The notes under the pieces: model-generated
Told to the model about the DNA's origin: nothing
Seen by the model: only the letters and a program-made list of their open reading frames with translations
Database searches by the model: none
Shown here: positions 1 through 8,584 of the stretch, one piece after another
Position numbering within the stretch: position 1 is the stretch's first letter
How the letters are laid out: the number at the start of each line of letters is the position of its first letter
Assembly (NCBI GenBank): GCA_016931255.1
Contig: JAFGFG010000009.1
Span: forward strand, 1-64,000
DNA from: Candidatus Aenigmatarchaeota archaeon
Lineage (GTDB): Archaea; Aenigmatarchaeota; Aenigmatarchaeia; QMZP01; JAFGSV01
Direction of reading: 5' to 3'
DNA: 64,000 nucleotides
Position numbers and translations under genes: made by a program

Positions 1-768
<768 letters not shown>

Positions 769-865
769 TGGAATTTGACGTTTTTCTCTCTTATAAAATC
801 TTTAAAACCACACAAGGACATATTTCGAACTCGAAAGCAATTTCCAAGCTCACACGTAGTTCATT

Positions 866-918
866 GTTCAGTCGCCTGAACTCGCAACTATGTATTAACA
901 GGTCTTATTTATAAAGGT
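866..918 (-). promoter_or_regulatory. 16S rRNA promoter and leader hairpin
   Basis: On the minus strand a BRE/TATA match (AACCTTTATAAAT) lies at about 907-918, which predicts initiation near 885. Just downstream, at 866-881, is a perfect 6-bp hairpin with a 4-nt loop (GTTCAG-GCGA-CTGAAC as transcribed), so it would sit at the 5' end of the leader. About 100 nt of leader then precede mature 16S. A second TATA-like match in the same direction at 1046-1055 could be an upstream promoter. The rest of 769-1104 shows no gene. Confidence 0.6.
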
Positions 919-1045
919 TATTCTCACTTCTGGTTTTTAGAAATATGCAGCATCTCTGGCACTGCTGATTCAGTTGACATTCCGATTTCCCCAGCAGGCT
1001 TATAATTAGCTGCCATCTTCACAGACCTCTGTATAGGGCTCAACC

Positions 1046-1079
1046 TTTATAAATGCAGCTAAGGTGAATGTTTAAAAAC
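1046..1079 (+). promoter_or_regulatory. Candidate tRNA-His promoter
   Basis: Two TATA-like elements precede tRNA-His: TTTATAAAT at 1046-1054 and TTTAAAAAC at 1071-1079. The second is centred about 30 nt upstream of the gene and fits archaeal spacing better. The first is also TATA-like on the other strand and may serve the divergent rRNA operon. Confidence 0.45.
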
Positions 1080-1104
1080 AACATCTTCAAAGAATAACTA
1101 CCAT

Positions 1105-1220
1105 GGCTGTCGTAGTGTAGTGGTTAGCATAAGAGCCTGTGGTGACCAATGGTGTCAGAAAGCGTGTTTGCCATTGTTCGTGGAAAGCTCTTGGCCCGGG
1201 TTCAAATCCCGGCGACGGCC
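1105..1220 (+). tRNA. tRNA-His(GUG) with a 43-nt intron
   Basis: The gene folds as a complete cloverleaf once a 43-nt intron at about 1143-1185 is removed. The anticodon GUG is at 1139-1141. The intron is at the canonical 37/38 position, and inside it CAATGG can pair with CCATTG. The acceptor stem 1106-1112/1213-1219 is fully paired. An extra encoded G at 1105 (G-1) faces discriminator C at 1220, the identity pair of tRNA-His, which settles the assignment. The T-arm is CCGGG-TTCAAAT-CCCGG. CCA is not encoded. A pyrimidine-rich stretch follows and may terminate transcription. Confidence 0.93.
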
Positions 1221-1808
1221 CTACTTCTTTCTGTTTCGAATATTTACATATTCTATGAATATATCAGGAACTGGGTATTTCCTGAACCTTTTCAGAAGAT
1301 TCTTTCCATTCATTAGCCTCGATATAACTTCTGCCGTAAGCTCAGCATCGTCCAGTGCATTGTGTGCGTTAGTCCTCGGAGGTATGCCTGACATATACAG
1401 TGCTGCGTCGAGGCTCCAGGGAAGTCCTGCGAGAAGAGGGGAAATCTCATGAAGCTCGATGCTTTCCCCCTTGAACGGATACTTCACGCCGATTCTCCTG
1501 AAGTTCTCCTGAAGGAATCCCGTATCGAACCAGATGTTGTCCCCGGCAATGGTCTTGTCTTTTATGGGTTTCATCCATTTCAAAAAGTTCTGGAGAAGTT
1601 CTTTCGATGTTGGCTTTTCAGGGTCGTGTATCTGCTCACGGCTGAATCCGTTTATCTTCAGGGCTATGTTGCTGACCGAGGCGCCCTCGTCCGCCCTGCA
1701 TTCGCCGTAGAATGTGTTCTTCGGATTGCTGAAATCGAGCGCGCCTATGCTAAGAAGGCTGTTTTTTTCAGGCTCCATTCCAGTTGTCTCGATGTCGACT
1801 ACTATCAT
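1221..1808 (-). CDS. DnaQ-like DEDD 3'-5' exonuclease
   Basis: This 195-residue protein belongs to the RNase T/DnaQ DEDD exonuclease superfamily, which removes nucleotides from 3' ends of DNA or RNA with two metal ions. Exo I is at the N-terminus (VDIETTG, residues 4-10), a central NIWFDTGFL segment fits Exo II, and HNALDDAEL near residue 148 is the ExoIII-epsilon type (H..D) motif. It consists of little beyond the nuclease domain, so no polymerase is fused. Its stop codon abuts the tRNA-His 3' end on the opposite strand. Substrate unknown: RNA-end trimming (oligoribonuclease-like) or DNA proofreading are both possible. Confidence 0.8.
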   Translation of the reverse strand: MIVVDIETTGMEPEKNSLLSIGALDFSNPKNTFYGECRADEGASVSNIALKINGFSREQIHDPEKPTSKELLQNFLKWMKPIKDKTIAGDNIWFDTGFLQENFRRIGVKYPFKGESIELHEISPLLAGLPWSLDAALYMSGIPPRTNAHNALDDAELTAEVISRLMNGKNLLKRFRKYPVPDIFIEYVNIRNRKK

Positions 1809-1813
1809 ATTTT

Positions 1814-1848
1814 TACTTTTCCGCGAACGCTTTTCCTAAAAGGGTTCA
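1814..1848 (-). repeat. tRNA-trailer inverted repeat, copy A
   Basis: It lies directly 3' of tRNA-Leu. As transcribed with the tRNA it reads TGAACCCTTTT-AGG-AAAAGCGTTCGCGG followed by AAAAGTA. The two arms form about 10 bp with one C-C mismatch. The same element recurs 3' of tRNA-Gly (13409-13452) and inside the tRNA-Ser intron (13679-13724) with different loops. Function unknown: a trailer hairpin, processing signal or terminator is plausible. Confidence 0.75.
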
Positions 1849-1849
1849 G

Positions 1850-2052
1850 TGCGGGGGGCAGGATTTCCAGACAGCTTTTCCATTTTTGCGATGCCTGCTT
1901 TTGTGCAGGCGTCAGCTGCCGGAAAAGCCGGCGTTCGAACCTGCGAAAGCACTGAGCTACAGGATTTCCCATGGGGCTCCATCATCTTGGTATCAGCACT
2001 TAAGAACCCAATCTTAAGTCCTGCCCCTTTGGCCAGACTCGGGTACCCCCGC
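1850..2052 (-). tRNA. tRNA-Leu(UAA) with two introns (anticodon loop and T-loop)
   Basis: Acceptor GCGGGGG (2052-2046) pairs perfectly with CCCCCGC (1857-1851), with discriminator A at 1850. The anticodon stem CAGGA/TCCTG (2023-2019/1964-1960) closes loop CTTAAGA, so the anticodon is UAA. Intron 1 is about 47 nt at 1966-2012, canonical position 37/38. The T-stem GCAGG/CCTGC (1944-1940/1862-1858) is split after T-loop TTCGAA by intron 2, about 70 nt at 1864-1933 (position 59/60). Within intron 2, GCTTTTCC near the 5' end pairs with GGAAAAGC near the 3' end, and two internal hairpins are visible. Removing both gives a normal class II tRNA. A TATA-like TTTTTAAAT at about 2077-2087 lies 28 nt upstream. 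Confidence 0.92.
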
Positions 2053-2086
2053 TTTATTCAGTATTAGCCGCGGTTGATTTAAAAAT

Positions 2087-3187
2087 TCATTCAGCGAGGA
2101 ACCTGTCAACCTTCTTCCTTGCGATCTCGCGTTTCTTCTGATGGTCTTCCAGAAATGCTGTAAGTTTCTCTATCAGTATCTGCTTGAGTTCTCCTGTGAG
2201 CAGCGCCCCGGACTTGTAGTCATCACGGAGCTTCTCGATTTTCCTGTCATCCGGTTCAAACTGTGTGAAAAGATACTGGAACGAGACATCTATATCCGGA
2301 TTGCCGCCGTGCTTTCTGTGCTCTTCTATAGTCTCTCGTCCACCGGAGAATGCGTACTTGTTTATCTTTTTCTTTGCCTCTTTCGGATCATCTGTCAATG
2401 CTATATATGAATAGGGGTCAGAACTGGACATCTTACCGCCTTTCAGTCCCTTTATGAACCGGTGATATGTCGCACCCGGAAGCGCAAATCCGAGCTCTTT
2501 CTGGAAACGTGCGGCAATGTCACGGGAAAGCCTTATGTGTGGGTCCTGGTCTATGCCCACGGGAACGACCACATTCTTGTTTCCGCCGAATTCCTTCAGT
2601 TGCGGATGGAGGATATCGGAAACCTGAAGCATAACTGACATTATCTTCCCTGGTGAAAGGTCGCCGTATATCGCAGCGAGCTCGTTCATCGTCACTTTTT
2701 TTGCAGCCATGCTTGCGAGCCTGTAATATGGGCTTGCTCTCTCCTTCGAGCGGTCGCTCTGGAAGTAGAAGTCGCAGTTCTTCGGCTCAAGGCCGAGCGC
2801 TATGTAATTCAGCAGATATTCCTCAATCGCAGTTTCCCGGAGTTTTTTCATGTCTGCAAGGCGCATGTTGTATGCTTCCACATCAGCCACGCACAGGAAT
2901 ATTTTTGCACCCAGTTCCTTCTGGTGGTATATAATCTGGTCTGCCAGTATCTTGTGGCCGAGATGGAACTTCCCTGAAGGCATGAGTCCTGTCATCATTG
3001 CGTAGTCCTTTGATGCAAGCACCTTGTCGAAGTCCCTGTGGCCGAAAACAACACACCTTCTCATGAGAAGGTGCGGATTCTTCAGCTTCTTCAGCACACC
3101 TGAAAATGGTGAAATACCGAAGGCCTTGGCTGTCTTTTCGTAATCCGTGACATCATCCGAGCCCCAGGGGTTTATTTCCTTTGACAT
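2087..3187 (-). CDS. trpS: Tryptophanyl-tRNA synthetase (archaeal/eukaryotic type)
   Basis: A class I aminoacyl-tRNA synthetase charging tRNA-Trp. The HIGH-equivalent (SGKFHLGH, about residue 90) and KMSSS loop (GGKMSSSDP, about residue 252) are intact. The 366-residue length, the N-terminal segment starting INPWGSDDV and the HGGNPDIDV motif are typical of the archaeal/eukaryotic TrpRS family. I chose ATG at 3187, preceded by GTGAGG, over a GTG three codons upstream. The neighbour across the AT-rich insertion is TyrRS, the closest paralogous family, in the same orientation, which suggests the two were once adjacent. Confidence 0.95.
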   Translation of the reverse strand: MSKEINPWGSDDVTDYEKTAKAFGISPFSGVLKKLKNPHLLMRRCVVFGHRDFDKVLASKDYAMMTGLMPSGKFHLGHKILADQIIYHQKELGAKIFLCVADVEAYNMRLADMKKLRETAIEEYLLNYIALGLEPKNCDFYFQSDRSKERASPYYRLASMAAKKVTMNELAAIYGDLSPGKIMSVMLQVSDILHPQLKEFGGNKNVVVPVGIDQDPHIRLSRDIAARFQKELGFALPGATYHRFIKGLKGGKMSSSDPYSYIALTDDPKEAKKKINKYAFSGGRETIEEHRKHGGNPDIDVSFQYLFTQFEPDDRKIEKLRDDYKSGALLTGELKQILIEKLTAFLEDHQKKREIARKKVDRFLAE

Positions 3188-3311
3188 TTTCCTCACTTTA
3201 ATATTTGCATTTCTATGTTATATTTTACAAAATTCTATAAAATTCTATTAATTCTGAATTAAATATGTTTTATATGATTTGACTTATAAAGTTCTAAACC
3301 ATAAAAATATT

Positions 3312-4628
3312 ATGAGAAGTGAACTTGCACTGAAAATAAAAAACCACAGGCTTTGGCTGCCTAAGGAGATTCAGAAAAATATAGGAAAAGAATTCATAGA
3401 AATAACGATCAGAAAGGATGGCACCAATGAAAAATTCCTAACAAAATTAACAAATGATGGCAGATTCTTTATACCCAAGGAAATACGTAAAAAAATGGAC
3501 TTGAAGCATGATGACAATGTTGATGTATCCGTAGAAATGATTAGAAACCTACAGAGAAGTGTGAGCCACCTCAAAGGAAAGAAATTCGACATGTTATCTT
3601 TTATTCCGAAAAAAACAATGTCGGATTTTGACATACATGTTAATGCAGATAATGGCCGATTGAAATTGTGGTATTCTACAAAAGGGAGGCCAAATGAAAT
3701 TATTATCAGACGGTTTGTGCCATTGGAGTTTGCCAGACTATTGGGGTACTATCAAGCAGAAGGCGGAAAACTCAGGCTGAAGAAGAGAAGAGGACGAGAA
3801 CTTTCATTTACCAATAAATCAAAAACGCTTGTGAGTGATTTCATAAAACTTTCCGAATATATTTTGGATGAAAATGTGTGGAAATGTAGCATAAGACACG
3901 AGAAAAACATAGAAAGAGAGAAGTTAAATGAAGCAAAAAGATTTGCTGTAAGTCTTGGTATAGAAAAAGAAAATATAAGCGTTTCGCCAGCAGAAAGAAT
4001 ATCGTCTTTTACTTTCAGGTTGTGGATTACGAACAGCCTTTTAGCAGAGATAGTGTCGAATATGGCAGACATATCGAGAAAAAAGCTGTATAAAAACAGC
4101 GAAATAAACAGATATTTCCTTCAGGGATTATTGGCAGGTGACGGCAGCTTCTTTTCCCACAGAGATAAAAACGGATCACTGCATTCGAGAATGTATGTTT
4201 ATGAGGCAAAAAAGAACTACGCAGAAGATTACAATAAATTACTCAGTGAATTTGATCTGGATTGTAATATCAAGAAAGATAGAATGAAGAATTTTTACAT
4301 AATGACAAGATCAGTTAACTGGGAAAATTTGGTAACACTTTACGATAAACGACTATTTATTTTATCAAAAAAACACCATGAAAACATTATCAATACCATC
4401 AAAGGACATAAGAGATACAGAGCATTAAAACACTTCAAAAATCTGCCTGATGAATTTGAAAACTCATTATGCAGGAAAATTACAGGGAAAGATGAAACAT
4501 ATGTCGCAGGTTGGCTTAGAGACAGAGCTAAAGATGGAATGATAGAAAGGGCAGGATTCAGAAAATGGGTTATATTGAATAGTGGTATTGAAGTAAGGAA
4601 ATTCTTGAATAAACTTCAATCAGGATAA
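3312..4628 (+). CDS. LAGLIDADG homing-endonuclease-like protein with AbrB-type N-terminus
   Basis: A 438-residue protein with two LAGLIDADG-type helices: LLGYYQAEGG near residue 138 and FLQGLLAGDGSFF near residue 270, each keeping the acidic metal ligand (E, D). The N-terminus has one or two SpoVT/AbrB-like hairpins (RLWLPKEIQKNIG and GRFFIPKEIRKKM). The C-terminus (residues ~390-438) looks winged-helix. It is free-standing, not inside an intein or visible host gene. Start ATG 3312 is about 24 nt from TATA-like TTATAAAGT (3285-3293), implying a leaderless mRNA. Base composition is clearly more AT-rich than its neighbours, and its 3' end overlaps convergent tyrS by 13 bp. It is probably a recent arrival. 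Cleavage activity is inferred. Confidence 0.82.
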   Translation: MRSELALKIKNHRLWLPKEIQKNIGKEFIEITIRKDGTNEKFLTKLTNDGRFFIPKEIRKKMDLKHDDNVDVSVEMIRNLQRSVSHLKGKKFDMLSFIPKKTMSDFDIHVNADNGRLKLWYSTKGRPNEIIIRRFVPLEFARLLGYYQAEGGKLRLKKRRGRELSFTNKSKTLVSDFIKLSEYILDENVWKCSIRHEKNIEREKLNEAKRFAVSLGIEKENISVSPAERISSFTFRLWITNSLLAEIVSNMADISRKKLYKNSEINRYFLQGLLAGDGSFFSHRDKNGSLHSRMYVYEAKKNYAEDYNKLLSEFDLDCNIKKDRMKNFYIMTRSVNWENLVTLYDKRLFILSKKHHENIINTIKGHKRYRALKHFKNLPDEFENSLCRKITGKDETYVAGWLRDRAKDGMIERAGFRKWVILNSGIEVRKFLNKLQSG

Positions 4629-5644
4629 GCTTTTCTGATTAAATCGTCTTTACCTTTTAACCTTTTTCGAACAGGATCTAGCAGTAAATTTACCTCTTTG
4701 GCAAGTGCCTTCTTCAGGTCCATTGGATGGAGCTTGTTTTCAATGAAATCTTTCTGAAGTGACTTGTAATCAGCATAAGACACATTGCCGCCGAATTTCG
4801 CTGGTCTCTCTATAGTAAATTTCTCATTTTTGTCTTTCTTCAGAACCATTATAACATGTTCCACAAATGCCAGAACACCATTTTCTTCTGAAGATCCAGC
4901 AGGGCAATATGCCGATGAGATTTTGCTTTCCACGTCTTTTGCTGAATCCAGTACATCTATCTTGGACTTTTCATCAGAAGCGCTCATCTTGCCGCCTGAA
5001 AGTCCGGGAAGCATGGGAGTCATCACCTCGATCCTCGGTTTGTATCCAAGCTTTGGTAAATTCTCACGAGCAAACATGAGAATTTTCCTCTGGTCGTGAC
5101 CACCATACTGAACATCGACATCCAGATAAACCTCATCCAGTGTCTGGAGCAAAGGATATATGAATCCGCTAAGTTTCGAGTCATTTCCAAATCTTACGAC
5201 ATCTGAAGCAGCACGTCTACATCTAGAGAACGTATTCAGAGCCGAAAGCTTATACATGTCCATTGTGTATTTGGGATCAAGCTCAAAGTCTCGTCCTTTC
5301 ACAAATTCAAGCTTACTTCTGTCCACGCCTATGGAATCCAGCATGCCTGAAATGACTTCTACGTAATATTTCATTCGCGTGTCTAGCAACTCAAATGGAG
5401 TCTTCTGATTGTCCAAGTGACCGTGTATATCAGCAAAAAGTATTTTGAATCGGAATCCAGCCTTAAGGAAATCACCAACCTTTATCATAGGAATGAAGTA
5501 ACCTATATGGGGCTTACCGGTTATTGCTAATCCAATGTACGCAGAAGGAGTTTTCTTCCTTTTCAGGAGTTCTTTTAGTTCGCTCTCTATAACAACCTCT
5601 TCGGTATTTCTCTTAATCAATTCCATTCTTTTTGCAGTATCCAT
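4616..5644 (-). CDS. tyrS: Tyrosyl-tRNA synthetase (archaeal type)
   Basis: A class I synthetase charging tRNA-Tyr. Visible are the HIGH-equivalent (GKPHIGYF), the tyrosine-site segment YGGHDQRKI and a KMSAS loop (GGKMSASDEKSKID). Length (342 aa) fits the minimal archaeal TyrRS without a C-terminal S4 domain. ATG 5644 is preferred because the family begins near MDTAKRMELI. A GTG at 5671 would add nine residues and would suit a leaderless start from the TATA-like sequence near 5702, so the start is not certain. The last codons overlap the end of the convergent endonuclease gene by 13 bp. Confidence 0.94.
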   Translation of the reverse strand: MDTAKRMELIKRNTEEVVIESELKELLKRKKTPSAYIGLAITGKPHIGYFIPMIKVGDFLKAGFRFKILFADIHGHLDNQKTPFELLDTRMKYYVEVISGMLDSIGVDRSKLEFVKGRDFELDPKYTMDMYKLSALNTFSRCRRAASDVVRFGNDSKLSGFIYPLLQTLDEVYLDVDVQYGGHDQRKILMFARENLPKLGYKPRIEVMTPMLPGLSGGKMSASDEKSKIDVLDSAKDVESKISSAYCPAGSSEENGVLAFVEHVIMVLKKDKNEKFTIERPAKFGGNVSYADYKSLQKDFIENKLHPMDLKKALAKEVNLLLDPVRKRLKGKDDLIRKAYPD

Positions 5645-5780
5645 CCAAATCACAGACTTAAAAACACTCACACTTACTAGATAGTATGGATTCCAGACCT
5701 ATTAAATCCTTAACCGATGTGGCTGATTCTCTCAGGGAAATCTATCCCATTTAAATGTTCCGGACTTCAGGAGGTTTGTT

Positions 5781-6686
5781 ATGGATAACGTACGTGACTA
5801 CGCTATAAAGAATGGCATGAAAGCAGCAGAACTTGTAGACCAGATGGCATCAGCAGGCTTCCAGGCATCGGAGATAGGCGATGCTGTGAGGCTGATAAGG
5901 CAGATGAAAAAAGACAGGGCGACTGTATTTCTGAGCTTCACAGCCAACATGGTAGCATCCGGCCTCCGCGGAATCATAACAAAGCTTGTGAAGGAGCGCT
6001 ATGTTGATGTCATAATAACAACCGGAGGCGCAATAGACCATGACATAATAAGGTCTGGCAAGCCATACCTTATGGGTGATTTCAACCTCAACGACGAGGA
6101 CCTTCATAAAAGGGGCATAAACCGCCTCGGCAACATACTCATACCGAGCGACCGTTACATTTTCCTGGAGAAGTTCATTCAGCAGCTTTTCTCTGAGCTT
6201 AAGTCGCGCAAGCGTTCATGGACGCCGAGCGATTTCATTTATGAAGCCGGTAAAAGGATTAAGGACGAAGGTTCATTCCTTCACTGGGCATCGAAGAACA
6301 ACATTCCCGTTTTCTGCCCCGGCATAACAGACTCAGCCATAGGATTGCAGCTTTACTTCTTCAAGCAGGATAACAAGGATTTCGAGATAGATGTTAGCGG
6401 AGATATGAAACTTGCGGACATAGTCATAAATTCTGAGAAGACAGGCGGCATAATACTAGGCGGCGGGATAGCCAAGCATCATACAATCGGCGTCAACATA
6501 CTGAAGGAAGGACTTGATTACGCAGTATATGTCACTACGTCTTCAGCATGGGATGGAAGCCTTTCCGGAGCAACTCCCAATGAGGCAAAGTCATGGAGCA
6601 AGGTGAAGGAAAAGGGAGGCACAGTGACTGTATACGGCGATGCTTCTGTCATTGTTCCTCTCATATTCGCTAAGGTGTTCGGATGA
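5781..6686 (+). CDS. dhs: Deoxyhypusine synthase
   Basis: It transfers the aminobutyl group of spermidine to a lysine of aIF5A (encoded at 27856), the first step of hypusine formation. The fold is recognisable from TTGGAIDHDI, the NAD-site ILGGGIAKH and the active-site segment SGATPNEAKSWSKV. Lys274 corresponds to the lysine that forms the enzyme-intermediate adduct. Full length, 301 aa. Strong Shine-Dalgarno AGGAGG precedes ATG 5781, and a TATA-like CATTTAAATG lies near 5750. The next gene, arginine decarboxylase, overlaps its stop by 4 nt, linking polyamine supply and hypusine formation in one transcript. Confidence 0.96.
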   Translation: MDNVRDYAIKNGMKAAELVDQMASAGFQASEIGDAVRLIRQMKKDRATVFLSFTANMVASGLRGIITKLVKERYVDVIITTGGAIDHDIIRSGKPYLMGDFNLNDEDLHKRGINRLGNILIPSDRYIFLEKFIQQLFSELKSRKRSWTPSDFIYEAGKRIKDEGSFLHWASKNNIPVFCPGITDSAIGLQLYFFKQDNKDFEIDVSGDMKLADIVINSEKTGGIILGGGIAKHHTIGVNILKEGLDYAVYVTTSSAWDGSLSGATPNEAKSWSKVKEKGGTVTVYGDASVIVPLIFAKVFG

Positions 6687-7156
6687 AGATATACATCAAT
6701 TCGGGTGAAGGCGAGGGTCCGACAAGAAAGGCTGCCTTCGACAACGCCCTGTGGAAAATAGGGATAGCCAACTACAACATAATTCCACTCAGTTCTATAA
6801 TACCGGAGGGCTCTGAGATTTTAGAGGAAAAGATTGACTGGAATGACAGGGAGCACGGCCACAGGCTCTATGTTGTCATGGCAGAGTCCTATGCAGAGAG
6901 CCCTGGTGAGAATGCAGCAGCAGGAATCGGTTGGATATGGGAGGAGCGCGAAAATGGAAAAGGCATATTCGTTGAAATAGTTGGTAAAAGCAGGGAAGAA
7001 GTATCGGAAGATATCAAAAAATCGCTGTTGTCAATGGCATCTTACAGGCCCGAGAAGTACGGAGACCCAAATATCAGGATTTCTGAAACCGAATGCAGGT
7101 CAGATGTCGCATGCGCTCTTGTTGTCGCTGTCTACAAGTCCGAGGGATGGGAATGA
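6683..7156 (+). CDS. pdaD: Pyruvoyl-dependent arginine decarboxylase
   Basis: It converts arginine to agmatine, the archaeal entry to polyamine synthesis. The proenzyme self-cleaves between two serines to create a pyruvoyl group. The Ser-Ser site is at residues 37-38 in IIPLSSIIPEG, giving the usual small beta and larger alpha subunits. Length 157 aa matches the family. ATG overlaps the deoxyhypusine synthase stop (ATGA), so the two are probably translationally coupled. Agmatine-derived spermidine is the substrate of the upstream enzyme. Confidence 0.94.
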   Translation: MKIYINSGEGEGPTRKAAFDNALWKIGIANYNIIPLSSIIPEGSEILEEKIDWNDREHGHRLYVVMAESYAESPGENAAAGIGWIWEERENGKGIFVEIVGKSREEVSEDIKKSLLSMASYRPEKYGDPNIRISETECRSDVACALVVAVYKSEGWE

Positions 7157-8034
7157 AAATACTCGAGAACACTTCCCTCTTCTTTATAGTCGCTATCGTT
7201 CTCGGGCTTCTGGTACCGCAGCTTTCCGGTCTGACTTCAGGATACATACTGCTTTTTTTCATAATAGCCACGACATTCTCACTTTCACACATAACCTTAT
7301 CAAGGAGTGATGTGAGGACAGGACTCAGTTCTTCGCTCAAGGCAGTTGCGCTCAGCTACGGCCTGCTTTCGGTTTTCATAATAGCCGTGGCATACATTTT
7401 CGTTCCGGGAACCGATTACTTTGCAGGCTTTGTCATATTGGCGTCAGCACCACCGGCTGTTGCTGTGATAGCCTTCACATACCTTCTCAGGGGTGATGAA
7501 AAGAGGACACTTGGCGGGGAGGTGCTGAATTATGTGCTTGCACTGGCTTTCGCTCCTCTCATAACATTCATTTTTCTTGGTTCTGCAGTCAGCGTCTTTG
7601 AGATACTGAAAGTGCTTTTCCTGATAATAATAGTTCCTCTTGGCCTTTCAAGACTCGCCAACAGATACTATAAATCCGGGATTGGCATACAGAAGCTTCT
7701 GGTGAACATATGCTTCGCGCTGATAAATTACAGCATAGTCGGGCTCAACAGCGCTGCAATACTGGCTGACCCCGTATCCCTTGGACCTGTGCTAGCTGTC
7801 AACTTCCTCACGGTTTTTGTGCCGGGTACTGCTGTTTTTGTGCTTATGAGAAAATTCTGTGCTGATAAGGGAAAATGCATAAGCTATGCGCTTTTCGCTG
7901 CATTCAAGAACGGCGGCATGAGCGCGACACTTGCGCTTCTTCTGATTTCCCCCACAGCGAGTCTTCCCGGGGCGCTTCACGGACCTTTTACTATAGGATT
8001 CTTCATGTTCCTTGAGTACATGACAAGGAGATAG
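7153..8034 (+). CDS. Polytopic membrane transporter-like protein (BASS-like)
   Basis: A 293-residue integral membrane protein with about nine to ten hydrophobic segments and short loops. The overall pattern, including ILASAPPAVAV and FKNGGMSATLA, recalls the bile-acid:sodium symporter (BASS/SBF) family, so small organic anion transport with sodium is possible but not proven. I chose ATG 7153, which overlaps the pdaD stop (ATGA). Upstream in-frame ATGs lie inside pdaD. It shares the transcript with pdaD and the following membrane protein, so transport of a polyamine-pathway metabolite is a guess from context. Confidence 0.6.
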   Translation: MKILENTSLFFIVAIVLGLLVPQLSGLTSGYILLFFIIATTFSLSHITLSRSDVRTGLSSSLKAVALSYGLLSVFIIAVAYIFVPGTDYFAGFVILASAPPAVAVIAFTYLLRGDEKRTLGGEVLNYVLALAFAPLITFIFLGSAVSVFEILKVLFLIIIVPLGLSRLANRYYKSGIGIQKLLVNICFALINYSIVGLNSAAILADPVSLGPVLAVNFLTVFVPGTAVFVLMRKFCADKGKCISYALFAAFKNGGMSATLALLLISPTASLPGALHGPFTIGFFMFLEYMTRR

Positions 8035-8035
8035 A

Positions 8036-8584
8036 ATGTTACTGACTCTGATTACTGTATTCCTTGCGGGAATGTCCACAAGGCTGTCAGACATGGTTGC
8101 TGACGGTGAACTCAGAGTCAGGAAATTGTATGGGTATGCACTCGGAATCTCATACGGAACCCTTACGGCATTAGTGGTGACACTGAATCCCATACTGGGA
8201 GATGTCGCAATCGCAGTCATACTCTCTGTGCTTCTGACTGGAAAAATAGACAATCGCATACATTACCTCGGTATAGGGGCATTTGCTACTGTTATAGCTT
8301 TATCCGGCATAAATCCCATAGGAAATGTTCCCATACTTCTGGCATTCATAGCAGCCGGGGTTATTGATGAGATAGGCAATGACTACTCTGACAGGAGGAA
8401 GAAGAATGATGTCATAGATATATTCTTCCAGAAGAGAATGGTTATGGAACTCATGTCCTTCCTTGTGACACTTGTCACAGGAGAGATTATATTCTTCCTT
8501 TCGCTGATAATATTCGAGATTGGCTACAGTTACATATTCATGACACCAATCGGAAGAAAACTATTAAGACTGACGAAACAATGA
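8036..8584 (+). CDS. Unrecognised membrane protein
   Basis: A 182-residue protein with about five hydrophobic helices and a polar loop around residues 115-140 (NDYSDRRKKNDVID). I do not recognise the family. It starts 1 nt after the transporter-like gene and its TGA overlaps the next ATG, so it is part of the pdaD operon. Confidence 0.7.
   Translation: MLLTLITVFLAGMSTRLSDMVADGELRVRKLYGYALGISYGTLTALVVTLNPILGDVAIAVILSVLLTGKIDNRIHYLGIGAFATVIALSGINPIGNVPILLAFIAAGVIDEIGNDYSDRRKKNDVIDIFFQKRMVMELMSFLVTLVTGEIIFFLSLIIFEIGYSYIFMTPIGRKLLRLTKQ

Noticed and set aside
1850..2052. Trans-split tRNA halves
   Set aside because: All exons are on one strand in normal order a short distance apart, so cis-splicing is sufficient.
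1784..2067. Reading frames across 1784-2067
   Set aside because: They cross tRNA-Leu and its two introns; no protein family and no ribosome site.
3279..3311. Upstream TTG start for the LAGLIDADG gene
   Set aside because: It lies at or before the TATA box that predicts transcription starting near ATG 3312.
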